Source: Seminavis robusta (Eukaryota > Bacillariophyta > Bacillariophyceae > Naviculales > Naviculaceae). Taken from it: a stretch of DNA of 64,000 nucleotides. The stretch is taken from contig CAICTM010000195.1 of the NCBI GenBank assembly GCA_903772945.1, forward strand, positions 1-64,000. The letters are read 5' to 3'. The position numbers and the translations under genes were made by a program. A model generated the notes under the pieces. The model was not told the origin of the DNA and did no database searches. It saw only the letters and a program-made list of their open reading frames with translations. This document shows positions 34,772-45,959 of the stretch, piece by piece. The first letter of the stretch is position 1; every line of letters starts with the position of its first letter.

Positions 34772-36027
34772 TTATCGTCTCTTCGATCCACGCCAAGGAG
34801 AATGGAAACTAAACACAGGGACAAACTTGTTGATTTCATCCTTTTGCTGTTGGAGGATGCACTCGGAAATCCAGACCAAGTTACGAATTTCTTGCTCCTT
34901 GAGCTTTGCGTAGGCGTAAAAAACACCAAAATGAAATTGGCTTTCGAATGCCAACTCGAGAGATTGGACATCACGCTCGTAAAAGACATCGTCAATGCTC
35001 TTGTCTCCTCCCGAAGCGTGCATGCTCCAGATTGCAGCATACTGAGGAAAGAGATCCAATACACGTCCTAGCTCTTCTTCGTTGGAAACTTCGGTCAATT
35101 CCGTCGTACCAGCTGGGTAAAGGTGCCCCACAGCAGGGTACAATCGCTTGCGATCCGAGGAGCGCATGGCCGGTTCGTTCAGGGGAGTGCCAAACGAGTT
35201 GAGCGTAATGTTGATCGCGTTGGTGTCGGCACGGACGCGAAGCAATTCACCCATGATATCGGCAGTCTCGCCTCCGATTTTCTGGACAAAGTGGTAGAAA
35301 TCTTCGATCCAGTACTTGATCAAAGAAGACTTGATAATTTCAATCTCCACTTCCTCCAAAACATGACGAGCATCAGTGCCCTGGTGCTCCGAACTTTCCT
35401 GCAAGAACATGGCAAAGTAAGGACCAACAGGAGTATCAACAAGCACCGTTTGGTACAAGTCGGCGTATCCCCTGGCGGAGTTTTCGAATGTTGGAATGCT
35501 ACGCATGGTACTCTCCTTGAACATTCCAAGAGGATGGCACTGCTCGATGAGCTCATTGATATCCCTTCCGCTGAGAGCCCCCTTCAACAACAGCATGACA
35601 TTCTCGATCATGTATTCATAGGTGATGAAATCGAGAAAGGTGGCTAGTGGCTCCACTGATTGTGTTCGCAAGTACTTGAACTCCGTCACCAACTGCGGCA
35701 CAAGAGAACAAAAGGATCAGCCCATAAACACTCACGAATCAATCATTTTTAGTTGATCCTTGTCATTTCTGTACACACCTTTTCAATTGCGGCTTTCTGC
35801 AGAACAGCGGGTGTAATAGCGTTGAAGTCAGCAATAGCATCGCCATAGTCCGTCTCGGTCAAGTTCAGGCGCACATCATCCAGAGTCTCGCATTGCGTCA
35901 AATGATGATAATCCTGATCGCCAAGGAAAGACGATCGCATACCACGAACCAGAGCCTCCGGAAATCCATGGAGGATGTTGAATGTGGCGATATTGCCAGC
36001 GGCGGCTTGGGGAGCTGGAGTGGACAT
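34772..36027 (-). CDS. V-type H+-ATPase subunit d (V0)
   Basis: Predicted 389 residues from exons 35779-36027 and 34772-35692. Conserved blocks: ATFNILHGFPEALVRGM near the N-terminus, ALVRG and LRLNLTETDYG-like sequence, then TEFKYLRTQSVEPLATFLDFITYEYMIENV (in pieces), NSFGTPLNEP, LYPAVGHLYPAGTTEL and FYAYAKLKEQEIRNLVWI. Subunit d caps the V0 ring and couples it to V1 in acidifying endomembranes. The conserved C-terminus normally ends near INKFVPVF; here the frame continues 13 more residues (SFHSPWRGSKRR). Confidence 0.93.
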
Positions 36028-37033
36028 GGTCTACTACTCAACAACAGGACAAACAATAGCACAACAGCAAAGAGATGTCGGGTGGATTGTTGTCGAGGCA
36101 GTCTCAGTGGACGATGGAAACAAGGAAGGGATCCTCGGGGGAGCGTTGGCTTTATTCGTCTTCAGACATGAAGAAGTCATATGATTTCGCGAAGGAGAGG
36201 CAAGCTCGCAGAAAGCTGTCATGCGCGTATGCTGATAGAGTTAAGGCTTTAATACGGAAGGTTTATGCGGCGGCGCTGTTCCATGGACATACCAGCACAT
36301 CATGTAAAAACACAACCAAAACTAAAACCATAGAGAACCCCCATTTGCTGTTCACTGTGTAGGTGTACATAGAACTACATGGGCGGCCTAGTTCTCAACC
36401 CCAAAATGAATTGGATGACAAACTTGGTGATCTCGCTGCCAAGGTATTCATCCCTACTGCAGTCTGCCAGGAACCCTGTATCCATCTTTGTCATTCTGCA
36501 GCTCAGATGCCTCCCAGCAACTCTCCTCCTGTTCTCACGGCATCGGATGAACCAGGCAATCTCGTTATCTGTGGCCTCTGGCAACGTGGAACTGGCAGCA
36601 TTATTGATGTTCGAATCATGTTCGCATCATCAATCTCAATGATGTTTCTCATAGTTGCAAGGATCTTCACAAGGTCCTTCGCTCGCAATGGCAAACGTTG
36701 AAAGTATCTCCAGTCCTGTCTCTCCCAACACCGCCACTTTACCCAACCCCATTTGTTGTCTCTGATGATGGCCTCCTTGGTACCAAATCTCAGACACTCG
36801 TCAAACGTATTGCCGCTTTGCTCGCTGCAAAGTGGTCCCTTACTCCACCGTGTGTGGCTGCGTTAATGCTCCACCCAGCCCAGCTATTGTTCCGGCCGCC
36901 ACCTCTGCATGTGCGGCTCCTGTGTCCTTGCTGGCACCATGAGCTACTACCGCTTCATCTGGGATGCAGATGGCGCAATTGCCCTCTTGTGCTAATCTTG
37001 CCCTCCCTTGCCCCTTCCCAACTTCCCCTTATG
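36028..37033. other. Region between V-ATPase d and the Copia element
   Basis: About 1 kb. The first part is the V-ATPase d upstream region. Between 36360 and 37033 there are short overlapping ORFs on both strands, none recognisable. It might contain an old degraded repeat, but I cannot support a family. Confidence 0.3.
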
Positions 37034-37038
37034 ATTCC
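37034..37038. repeat. Target-site duplication ATTCC (left)
   Basis: Five bases directly before the left LTR (which begins TGTTAG at 37039). The same ATTCC follows the right LTR at 43244-43248. A 5-bp duplication is typical for Ty1/Copia integration. Confidence 0.85.
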
Positions 37039-37176
37039 TGTTAGTTGCTCTAAGCTCTCTAGTTTACTTGCTATTGAGATACTACTGAAAAAGTGGGTGG
37101 GGTACCAGCTTTTACTACTGGCATCAAATTCTAGTACAGAGGTACAGGTTGAATCCCTAATCGCGAATCCCCAACA
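37039..37176 (-). repeat. Left LTR of Copia element (3' LTR in element sense)
   Basis: 138-bp LTR with TG...CA termini and a 4-bp inverted end (TGTT/AACA). Positions 37072-37166 are identical to 43142-43236 in the right LTR. It abuts the RNase H end of pol, as expected for the 3' LTR of a minus-strand element. Confidence 0.88.
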
Positions 37177-37189
37177 CACTCCTGTGGTC

Positions 37190-37705
37190 GTCGAGCTTGT
37201 CCTAGTCGTCGACCATGCTTACTTACTTACTGCGCTTAGCGCTCCTTCTTTGAACGGACCTTCTTGTATCCGACCGTGACCCTCCTTTGAGTGCCCTGGC
37301 TCTGAGTGTTCCACAACACCCATCAACTTGTCCACGTTCTGTTTGAACAGTCGACCTTGGTCGGCTTCGTCCAGAAGTCCGCAACCATATCATCAGTTGG
37401 ACACCAGTCCACACTGATCTCCTTCTTTGCGACTCTGTCGCTCACAAAGAGTACCTAATGTTGATGTTCTTCGTTCGTTTACTACTAGAAGCTTTGCCGT
37501 TCTTCTCTAGAAGAATGGCACTCTTGTTGTCCTGATAGACTATAGTTTCTTTAACTACATAGCCTTGCTCCCGAAGGAACTGCCTCGTCCAAAGGATCGA
37601 TGGCATCAGGTCATCAACTGCTACGAGTTCACTCTCAGTTGAGCTTCTCGTGTTCAACTTCTGTTTCGTCGAAGTCGATAATGGGTAACCGGTGCCCATG
37701 GTCAA
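37190..37705 (-). pseudogene. Copia RNase H domain, frameshifted
   Basis: 37442-37705 reads STKQKLNTRSSTESELVAVD and VYQDNKSAILLEKNGK, the RNase H domain at the end of Copia pol (catalytic Glu in STESEL, Asp in YQDNKS). The frame then shifts near 37443-37450 and again near 37353-37362; the expected tail segments (ISVDWCPTDDMVADFWTKPT, then LFKQNVDKLMGVVEHS) continue in other frames. Both shifts need one extra base in a T or C run. Confidence 0.8.
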
Positions 37706-38099
37706 ACCACCTCCGTGTGACCCCTCATGTTTGGATGGACTCCGAAGGAACCATCAACATACCATTTCAATATGCCCTTCCGTCGGCTTTGAGAACTAAA
37801 GGTAGTTTTCTAGTACGTCTAATGTACTGCATGAGGTGGACTAGTTTATCCCAATCGTGCCTACTGGTTCCTTGACTCTAGTCGTAAGGAACGATATCGC
37901 CGTACCTGTGTCTGGTCGGGTCTCTCTTCGTAGCGAATAACACCTTTAGCCACCAGGCTGTGAAAGTGTCTGCCTTGCTCTTGGGAGCTTCTTGCAGTAT
38001 TCGTCTACTGTGAATATTCTTTCGGGGCTGCACTATTCTAGTTTTCGTGCCCCTTCCTCTGGCGATAGCCTTCTCGAGGTTTCCAGGATTTCATCAACG

Positions 38100-38913
38100 T
38101 ACTTGTACATTGATACGTTGCATTGACCCTTCGTCGTGAAGTCTATGGTCATGCCAGATACGTTTGGACCTTTCCTCGGCTCACCGTCATCTCTCCAGTG
38201 CCGTCCTCGAATATGCTTTCGTATTCATCACGAAGCACTTGGATCAGCTGGTCGTTAACCTTCGAGTCCTTGTGGCTAAGCTTACAGTCGTCTACATGCC
38301 AGCAGACTGTTTGTTGCTTGCCGTGCACCATTCTGTTGGCTACACAGGGGTCGTAAGGATTAATCTTAAATCCGTTCCGGACCATCGTCTTCGGAACTTA
38401 CGGTAGTATAAGTAGGCTAGCTACCATAGTGCCGTAGATGGCATTCAGCATTGCAGTAGCAACTGCTTGTTGCCTTTCTTATCCGTTGTTACGAACGTGT
38501 TTGTAGACATCTGGGGCTATTTCACACAGCATGTCTACTAGTACTCCTCTTACTCTAATTATTACTGTCTTTTTCATCCTCGACTCTTGTCTGGATGAAG
38601 GCGTTCGGGATGTCAATTACTGCCACATCCTTTCCTCTTCAGCGTCGATTATGCAGGATAGTAGCACTGCTTCTGTCGACACTGTTGGCGAGTTTGCGTC
38701 TTCCTTGGAGATGAAGTCACGCTGTTTGTTGCCTCCTGCAACCGCTCGGCCTTTGATCTTCCCGTTCCTTTTCAACTTTAGGAACAGGTGTGACTCTAGG
38801 ATACTCTTGCGTTCCATTCGCTGAGTTCTTCCATTTTCTTCGGACGGAAGGTATCCCTGAGATGTAACTGTTTCATCTCGGCAAAGGCTGCATCGTGCGC
38901 TTTGTCCTTCCAC
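38100..38913 (-). pseudogene. Copia reverse transcriptase, frameshifted
   Basis: 38617-38913 carries an N-terminal RT block (SHLFLKLKRNGKIKGRAVAG and SPTVSTEAVLLSCIID). 38149-38385 carries GFKINPYDPCVANRM and the catalytic WHVDDCKLSH, with the two Asp of the polymerase site. Near 38153-38156 the frame shifts by one (GGG read as GG), and MTIDFTTKGQCNVSMYKYVD follows in another frame. Confidence 0.8.
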
Positions 38914-39849
38914 TCACTTGAGTCCAGCCTTCAATGACAACTGTGTCATGATGGCTGCTACCACATCAGTTCTTTCTTCTACCTGTGTGTAGAACATGTG
39001 TGCATCTGGGTGCAAGACACGTTCAGTTGTTGGACGTTGTCGTCTCATACTTTTTCCATCAAAGCTGGAATATCGATTCCTTGCTTGTGTCCTCACTTAT
39101 AGACCGCGCATCCTGGCGTCTGTGGTCGCTTGGGTTGTACCACTCCTGGGATCTGTACAGGGGCTGTTGGTCCGTAGTAGGTTTCGGTCCTACGTTTCGA
39201 CGATAGGTAACTCGTTTCGATTTTGTGTTCAACTGATTTCAGTTCGTTCTTCGCTGTCGTCGTCGTTGACGTGTCCTGGGGATCGTCGGGATCATCTGCC
39301 ATTTCGTCAATGGTTTCAGCATCCGCGTCCAGGTCCTCATCGGTTTGGATCATTGGTAGTGGGGGTGCGTCATTGTCTTTCTTCCCCGTCCACTCCTGTG
39401 ATCTCGACATCACCAATGGGTCTATTTTTTCGATCAGTAAAAACGAGTAGTTTAGGCTGATCTTTTCCTAATAGATTGACTCTAGCTATCACTGTGTCGG
39501 GCATTGGGATCTTGTCCCATGATGCCGAGTAATTTTCTTGCCGGAGCGGAGGCTCATAAATTTGTAGCCCCTTGCTTATTTCCGCTCGTTCCCATACAGA
39601 TGCCGCCTTTGTGCGTCCTACCATGCTGTTACGGGGCGAGTCTTCTTCGTGCACCTGGCAGTAGTCTCCGAACTGCAGGCTCAGGTCTTTTTATAGTCCA
39701 GGGACTCTCCCATCATTATCATACGGGGGCTCATTGTCTCGCTGACCCCCCTTACTTGGAAAGTACGTCAACTGTTTGACGACTTGTAACACCTTAGACG
39801 GTTAATATTTGCATGCGTGAAACGGTAGGCTATGCCGGACAGCTCGTGT

Positions 39850-40179
39850 TCCTTTCCTTGACTACCCGGATTCTACGTTCGATCTCGGGTACGTGCTCGT
39901 TAGCACTGGCAACGTTCACTACCGGTCCACCGGCATTGCCATGATTGTGTTGGACAGAGGCTCAAACTCATTGTCCACATGAATGGTCGTGATTCTAAAA
40001 CCACGAGCCTTGTAGAATCGATAGACCTCCTGGACTGCGTCTAGGATGGTCTCTAGCTTCCTGTTGGGCAGGTGTCTAGATGTTGTAAAATCGATTTTAC
40101 GGCTTAGCGTTAACAGGAACGGAATTCCTGCCACAAAGAAAATGTCCATCGTTAGGAACACATCCTTGTGTAATTGCAA
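39850..40179 (-). pseudogene. Copia integrase core, frameshifted
   Basis: 40179-39919 includes KDVFLTMDIFFVAGIPFLLT, the region with the first catalytic Asp, and a later HVDNEFEPL segment. The frame shifts at about 39916-39922; NVASANEHVPEIERRIRVVK follows in another frame and includes the third acidic residue (Glu). A further one-base insertion lies near 39856. The pattern matches diatom CoDi integrases. Confidence 0.8.
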
Positions 40180-41136
40180 AAGTCTCTCGGACTTTCATTG
40201 CATTGCCTGCCACTGCGTTCGGTTTCGTACGAGTGGTCTTCTTTTCAACGCATCAATATCCTTGCCCCATATGGCTTGTGCCTGTCGATGTCTTCAACGG
40301 TCACTGGGCAATTTGCGATTTGATTGCTCATAATCGCCCATCGAAAATCTTTAATCGATGATAGACGAGTTGCTTATATAGCAGCTTCGCCCTTGATGCG
40401 GCTTTAACTTGTCGTTGTCTGAAGCCTTCTTCTTTTTCGGCGACAGTATTCACAAGTGCCTTCCCTTTTTTCCTAGGGTCATGAACGTGTAATCCTTCAC
40501 TGTTCATTTCGTATACTACGTCCGGTAGGCTGGTCAATGACTGTGTAGTTCCTTTCGGACAGTCATATACGATGTTGCAATTCTTGCAGACATTCTTAAC
40601 AGTAAGATTTCGTGATTCTCTTTCATCGACCATACTCTCTGTTTGTGGCCAGCTAACTTGGCTGTGTCTGGACCTTCAGCTTGCCTCGGTACTCTTCACT
40701 GTAATTGGACGATCGGTTTCCTGATGTCGGTAACCATGTCTTTATTACAGAATAATCCAACGTGGACTGGTTGTCCAGTAGTGGATCTCTCTCATATCTA
40801 TGTCGTCCAATCCTTTTGTGTGGGCGACTATGCCTTGCTTAGTCGGTTCTTCGTTTCCGTCTTCGTTCCGTCCGCGAATAGCGGTACGTCGAACGTAACG
40901 AAACTTTTTCGACTTTCTCTTCATCTGACTGCGTGATGTCAGAGTCGGCATATCCTGTTCTTCCTCCAGGGTTTTCAATGCTGTCGTCATTTTATCTTGC
41001 AGTTTGCTGATAGTAGCTAGGGTTCTCCTTTGATGCTACTAGAGCTTTTCTTGCTCGACGTGCTTGACTTGCTACGCTTGCTCGACTTGCTTAGACTTGT
41101 CTCGTCTTTGTCTTTCTTTTCTTTATTTTGTCAGGA

Positions 41137-41181
41137 CCAGTGCGAGGCTGGATGTCCTTTATCGTGGCAGGAAAAGCATTC
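41137..41181 (-). pseudogene. Copia gag zinc knuckle with altered last ligand
   Basis: Reads CFSCHDKGHPASHW, that is C-x2-C-x4-H-x4-W. The last position should be Cys (CCHC knuckle); it is TGG here where TGC or TGT would give Cys. A neighbouring His could substitute. A stop follows two codons later. Confidence 0.65.
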
Positions 41182-42552
41182 TTTCTCTTTCCAGTATCGC
41201 TTTTCCTCTGCGCACCACACCCCGTCCTCTCCCGCCTTGTGCTGTCTGAGCAAAGGAGCTTCCGTGGGAAGTGGACTGTCGTGGTGTTTACTCTTGGGTG
41301 TTTGTCAGTGTAATACCTCATGTAACGTGGGGGAGAGTTATCAGTGCCTTTGGCAAAGTCGTCCTCAGGTTCTGTTTTAGCTTGTATTTTTCGGCTGAAC
41401 TATTTGTTAAGAAGATGTAACTATAGTACGTTCTTCAGCGTATTCCGAGACTTTCTTCTGGTCATCGGCTCCTAGGTCATCGTATGCTGTGTTTGGGTTG
41501 AGTAGTTTGCCGTATGAGCAGGGCTGCATCGTGTATCTTGGAATACCCACGGATTTTGCAATGTCCTTTTTCGTGGTAAATTGCTGTGGTATTCGGAAGC
41601 GGTAGGCTCCTTGTGGATTAGTTGTTGTTTTCCAGTTGGAATAATGTGTGGTACAAATTATCATCGGTCTGGCGCATGATCGTCTTATGGATCATTTTTC
41701 GTAGCTCCAGTGGTCGCATCTTAACAGGACGTCTTCGTAGTCCGTGTTCTGCTTCATCTTGTCCTTTATAGTGGGTGCACTGCCCTAGGAACAAGTTGAA
41801 AGCTTTGCCCTATTTTCTTGTAGTTTTCCAACCTCGTAAGGTGGGTCTTCATCAGCCCTGCATACTCTGCTCTCTCGAGTCCGCCGAGTTCCTCGTCCGT
41901 GGATCTTCTATGGCTGCAGTGAGGTTGGCTATTTCATTTCGAGTTTTGCTTTCTCTATCGTTAGTGTGCGTAAGCTACCTGAGATGTTCATGACCTCTGC
42001 TCTATTGTTTCCAGTAGCTCTAGGCTTTCTCGGTCGCCGTTAGGAGACGAAGGTTGTTCTGTTCACGTCTTCCGCTGCGGCGTCAAGCCGTTCCGGGTCT
42101 CCTCTGAGTACACCGGTGCTACCAACCTGTCTGTTTCAGGTTGCGTAGCTCATTGCTATGTCGTCACCCATCGTTTGGCCAACGTGGATGACGATCTTCT
42201 CCCATGTGCGTATCATCTGGTCTGCCGTTCCAGATCCAGTTGTACCGAAGTAAACACATGTTGGTCGAGGGTTTGCATGAACCTTTCTGCTGGTCGACGA
42301 TGGGCTGGTTCTCCATGTCCTCGTGCTTTCCGCCTCCTCGGCCACCTCGTCCTTTACCTCTACCGCTCATTGTCTATGCTACGGTAGGTGGGCTATTTCA
42401 ATTCGTTGTTTTTGATTGACTAGCTCTTTTAATTAATTCTCGTCCGACTACTTATTCGTCTTATGGCTATGGGGCGATAAACTTCAAATTATCTCCTGGC
42501 TAGGAGTGTTAAATCTATTTACTAAAGATCTTGCAGGGAGGGAACGATTGCT

Positions 42553-43095
42553 TCACACATGTGCGGTCGTTTCCACTCCGAACCCGTTTCTTTGTATGTT
42601 GATTCCTTGTTGGGTGCCTTTCCTTTGGCCCCTGCGCTGGCACTTTGGCTTTCGCGCTTTGTTGTTGGCTCTGACAGTTCCGGCTGGATGCTGTCGGCTC
42701 TCTCGGCAATCCTTGTGGATTCTGCCGATGAACTCTTGCTGCTGCGTCGCTGACCGATACTCGCGTCGTCGTGGCTGCCTCGAAACTCTTCGTCGGCTTG
42801 GATGCAGTCTCCTCTCGATCCGTCTTCGGATCTTCACTCGTTTGCTGTCGTTCGTTCGACGCTTCTTCTCTTCGGTCTTGTACCGATGCCGTCGTCGTCG
42901 TCGACGGTCTTCTCTGTTGCTGTCGATGCTTCGACAGGCTTGGCTCTTATCGTCTCGCAATCCGTCTCGATCCTTGCGTCGTCGCGAGTCGGTCTTCTTC
43001 TCGCGTCGCGTTCGGCGTCGGCCGAACTCGCTGCTTCCTGCTCGATTAGCTCTCTTCGATAGTCTCTTCGCTGCTTCGCTTCGATAGTAGACCAC
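42553..43095 (-). other. Arginine-rich ORF at the 5' end of the Copia element
   Basis: An uninterrupted 180-codon minus-strand frame just inside the 5' LTR, dominated by Arg, Ser, Glu and Lys. It lies where the gag start should be, but has no recognisable gag domain. The DNA is rich in TCG and CGT triplets, so long frames occur on both strands and coding is not proven. The further gag ORF begins at 42370 (MSGRGKGRGGRGGG). Confidence 0.35.
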
Positions 43096-43127
43096 TGCTA
43101 TTCGTGATAGCAGCCTTTTTCAGTAGT

Positions 43128-43243
43128 TGTTACTGTTTCTTTATTGAGATACTACTGAAAAAGTGGGTGGGGTACCAGCTTTTACTACTGGCATCAAATT
43201 CTAGTACAGAGGTACAGGTTGAATCCCTAATCGCGATCCCACA
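43128..43243 (-). repeat. Right LTR of Copia element (5' LTR in element sense)
   Basis: 116-bp LTR beginning TGTTACTG and ending CCCACA, followed by ATTCC. The 95-bp core matches the left LTR exactly. Its outer end differs from the left LTR by three homopolymer contractions, and its inner end is shorter by about 19 bp. Confidence 0.85.
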
Positions 43244-43248
43244 ATTCC
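43244..43248. repeat. Target-site duplication ATTCC (right)
   Basis: Matches 37034-37038. Together they mark a single insertion event into a pyrimidine-rich spacer. Confidence 0.85.
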
Positions 43249-44335
43249 TTCTTTCGTCCCTCTCTTCCACTTTCCTTCCCTCTGCACCACCCTCTCCCTG
43301 CCATTTCCCACACGGCTGCCCTACTCTGCCTAGCTTAGCCCCCTCGCTCCTTAACCCATTTTTATTCAGTGATTTCCAGTTTCATGTTCATGTAGAAACA
43401 CTACTAGTAGCTAGAACTGGGTGACATGAATGACACGGATGAGGTCAGAGAAGTCAAGGGATTGCAAGATTCAATCACTCATGACTCAACCAAGCTTGCT
43501 AGCTAGCGAGCTACTAGCTAGTAGGGCGAATCTCCCGCAAGGTCCGAAACATCTGTCTGTCCATTTGTGGGACGCTGGTAAGCGAAAGACGCAGACGGCG
43601 AATGCTGAAAAACGCGTTTTTTTTTTTTCACAGTCGAAATAGCTTGTTTGTTCCCACCTTTCCATGTCTTCATCCTCGAGATTTGTCAGCTGAAAGCTGG
43701 GTGGGTCTTTGCTAAGTCCAAGGTGGTTTCTGGTAGCTTTCTGGTGGTACTTGTACCGTAGGTGTAATCAACTAAGTGCAGCCACCTCCAACTGGCCCCG
43801 GTAGTTGATGAGTCGAGATCCACACTACGGTACATTTATTCGGACCAAAAAGTGCGTGAGACTTCAGAAGGCGAAAGCTAGCCTATGGTGTCACACGCGA
43901 ATGTTTGACCTTTCCAATGTCTATCTCGGTGTTGTTCTGTCTGTAGGAAAAAGCTTGGTGGGAGTTGCACTCAAGCTAACTCCAGGGCTTGTTTATCCCG
44001 CTAAAAGCTCTACGGCAGCTAGATCTAGTGTAATTGAGCGATATGGCTGAAAAGATGTATTGATTTCTATCCTAGAGTTACTGGCAGGTTTTATTAGGCA
44101 CTTTACACAGGGCTATCCAAGAAGAGTCCGAGCAAACATAGAATATTGGTACAGGGCATCGAAAGCAACTCTTGTCACTCTTTTAAGATTCCTCCAAGCA
44201 GTCGAAAAGATCAAGGGATGTGCTACTGCATCTTATCCTATCGTCAAGGTTACTAAACGGTTGGCCATACCACACCCCAGATCTTGAAAGCGGCGGATGC
44301 TTGATCGCGTGCGTTAACGAGCCGATAAGGTGACT
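43249..44335. other. Spacer between Copia element and G-alpha gene
   Basis: About 1.1 kb with no recognised gene. It contains CTAGCTAGCGAGCTA (about 43498-43512) followed by CGAATCTCCCGCAAGGTCCG (43527-43546). That pair recurs around 58191-58237, so part of a dispersed repeat lies here. A short poly(T) run (about 43617-43629) is also present. Confidence 0.45.
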
Positions 44336-45959
44336 TCAAAGGCTGAAGCGCAATCCCTCAACCGAGACTCCATTCGAGGTCGGGTCCTTAGCCTGAGCCC
44401 AGGAATCCTGACCGTCGAAGATTCTGTCGAGACGCGCAGAAGAGAAGACAACAGGATCAGTCAAAATGCCCCCGTAACCAACTCGAGTAACCAACTGCAT
44501 CCAACTTACATCTGTCATGATGATGGTTCTCGTTGAATCCAACACAAATTCCACTGTACGAGGTTGTAAAAACGGGAAACGGTAAGATCAGATCATTCGA
44601 CAACCAATTTCATTCTGCCTCGAGTCTCAAGTTCCCACGTTCACTTACTATTGTTGGTGTCTGTTGCACATGTCACATGAATAAACGAGTCGTTGAAGTC
44701 GTCGTCGATCAGACAATCTTTGAACTTTTGTATGAAATATAGAACACCGTTGTTGAAGTCCTTCGGAGGTCCGGGGTAGTCGCTGAATGGCTTTTGGGTC
44801 GCTATGTCACTGTACAGGAGCTTCTCTGCGAAGATATCCTTCTTGTTTAAGAAAAGCATGATGGAAGTGTTGGCAAAGGCTCGGTTGTTACAAACTGATC
44901 GAAACAGATCCAGTGCTTCCACCATTCGATTTGTTCTCTTTGCTTCTGCGAGTGCTTGATCATACTCCGACAGTGCGGCAACAAAAATGACAGCATCCAC
45001 ATTCTCAAAACAGTCGATCCATTTACGTCTTTCGGATCTTTGTCCTCCTACATCATACATTTCGAACTCGATACCGTCGATTCGGTACCGTTCCATCACT
45101 ACTTGGGTTGTCTTGACACGAGCCAGAAGGACGTCCTGGGTCGTTGGTTTGAAATTTGGTGACGCTAGCCGCGTAAGGTCCTGCAAGAATTCTTTGTGAC
45201 CGTCAATAACATTGACTTGGGCGCGTTTTGACCAGACTTCTTTCATTGTTTTGGACTATCATGATATGCATGCATGAACGAGGACAGCCGCAAGAGAAGA
45301 GAGTCATCAAAGTGGGTCAGCCAAAGCATCATGATGAACAGCCAGACCCTCCGGACACTTCGGACGCTTCACTTGATTTGACTTACATCCCATAAGATTT
45401 TGATTGGTTTCCATAATTGAAGAAATTGCTTAGCATCGTTGTTGGCACCCAGACCGGCTCTAGCCACATTGCCGACCCAGTCCTTGCTGTCCCCATTCGG
45501 TGTTTCCAGGTCGTCCGGGTTCCCGGTGTTGTCAATTAGATGTGCTACTATCAGATCATATGCGCCCTTTGGGGTCATTCCACCATCTTCTGGTGCGGGA
45601 TCTTCTCCTAGCTGTCCTTCCATCTCCAGGGCTCTCAAGAGTCCACACAGTTTTCTCATTGCAGTAATGACATTCGATCTTATCACCACCCCATACATCC
45701 TGAGGTCGTCGTCGGATCTCTGTGATCCATAGAGAATTCTCATCTGTTTGAAAATGGTTGACTTTCCTGATTCACCCGCCCCTAACAGCAGTAGCTTGAC
45801 CTTTAGTTCCTCCTGTTGCCGCGCTCGATCTAACTCCCGATCAATTCCGGACGACTTGGCCATTTCCGCTGGGTCATCTGGCACCGGTCTCCTTTGTACG
45901 GCAGACTCTGATGCAGCGGCTCCTGCTGGTGCCTCTGGTTGAGATGCTCCACAACCCAT
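44336..45959 (-). CDS. Heterotrimeric G-protein alpha subunit
   Basis: Exons 45387-45959, 44649-45255, 44510-44553 and a short last exon 44336-44356, giving 414 residues. All nucleotide-binding motifs are present: GAGESGKST, RVKTT (switch I, with the arginine finger), DVGGQRSERRKWIDCF (switch II), FLNKKD and TCATD. The N-terminus MGCGAS carries Gly2 and Cys3 for myristoylation and palmitoylation. The helical domain has an insert with GEDPAPEDGG and DDLETPNGD. The last junction is uncertain: the putative intron 44357-44509 is 153 nt, a multiple of three without a stop, so it can be spliced (ending MTDGLRFSL) or retained (adding 51 residues). It signals from receptors at the plasma membrane. 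Confidence 0.93.

Larger units (their letters stand above)
37039..43243 (-). mobile_element. Ty1/Copia (CoDi-like) LTR retrotransposon, complete but frame-broken
   Basis: A 6,205-bp element on the minus strand: two LTRs, 5-bp target duplication, and in order gag with a zinc-knuckle-like motif, integrase, reverse transcriptase and RNase H. The gene order (integrase before RT) is the Copia order. The integrase resembles the CoDi elements of diatoms. The reading frame is interrupted many times, largely by one-base indels in homopolymers. LTRs are 95 of 95 identical over their core, which suggests a young insertion. Short LTRs (116-138 bp) fit this group. Confidence 0.88.

Noticed and set aside
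37072-37166. The 95-bp identical repeat as the whole LTR
   Set aside because: TG...CA ends and the ATTCC target duplication place the true LTRs further out, at 37039-37176 and 43128-43243.
36698-37279. 193-codon plus-strand frame near the left LTR
   Set aside because: It runs through the LTR, has no recognisable domain and is rich in Leu and Pro as expected from pyrimidine-rich DNA. Not called as a gene.
42506-43087. 193-codon plus-strand frame inside the Copia element
   Set aside because: It is antisense to the element and explained by CG-rich triplet composition (TCG/CGT), with Arg/Ser/Leu-rich translation.
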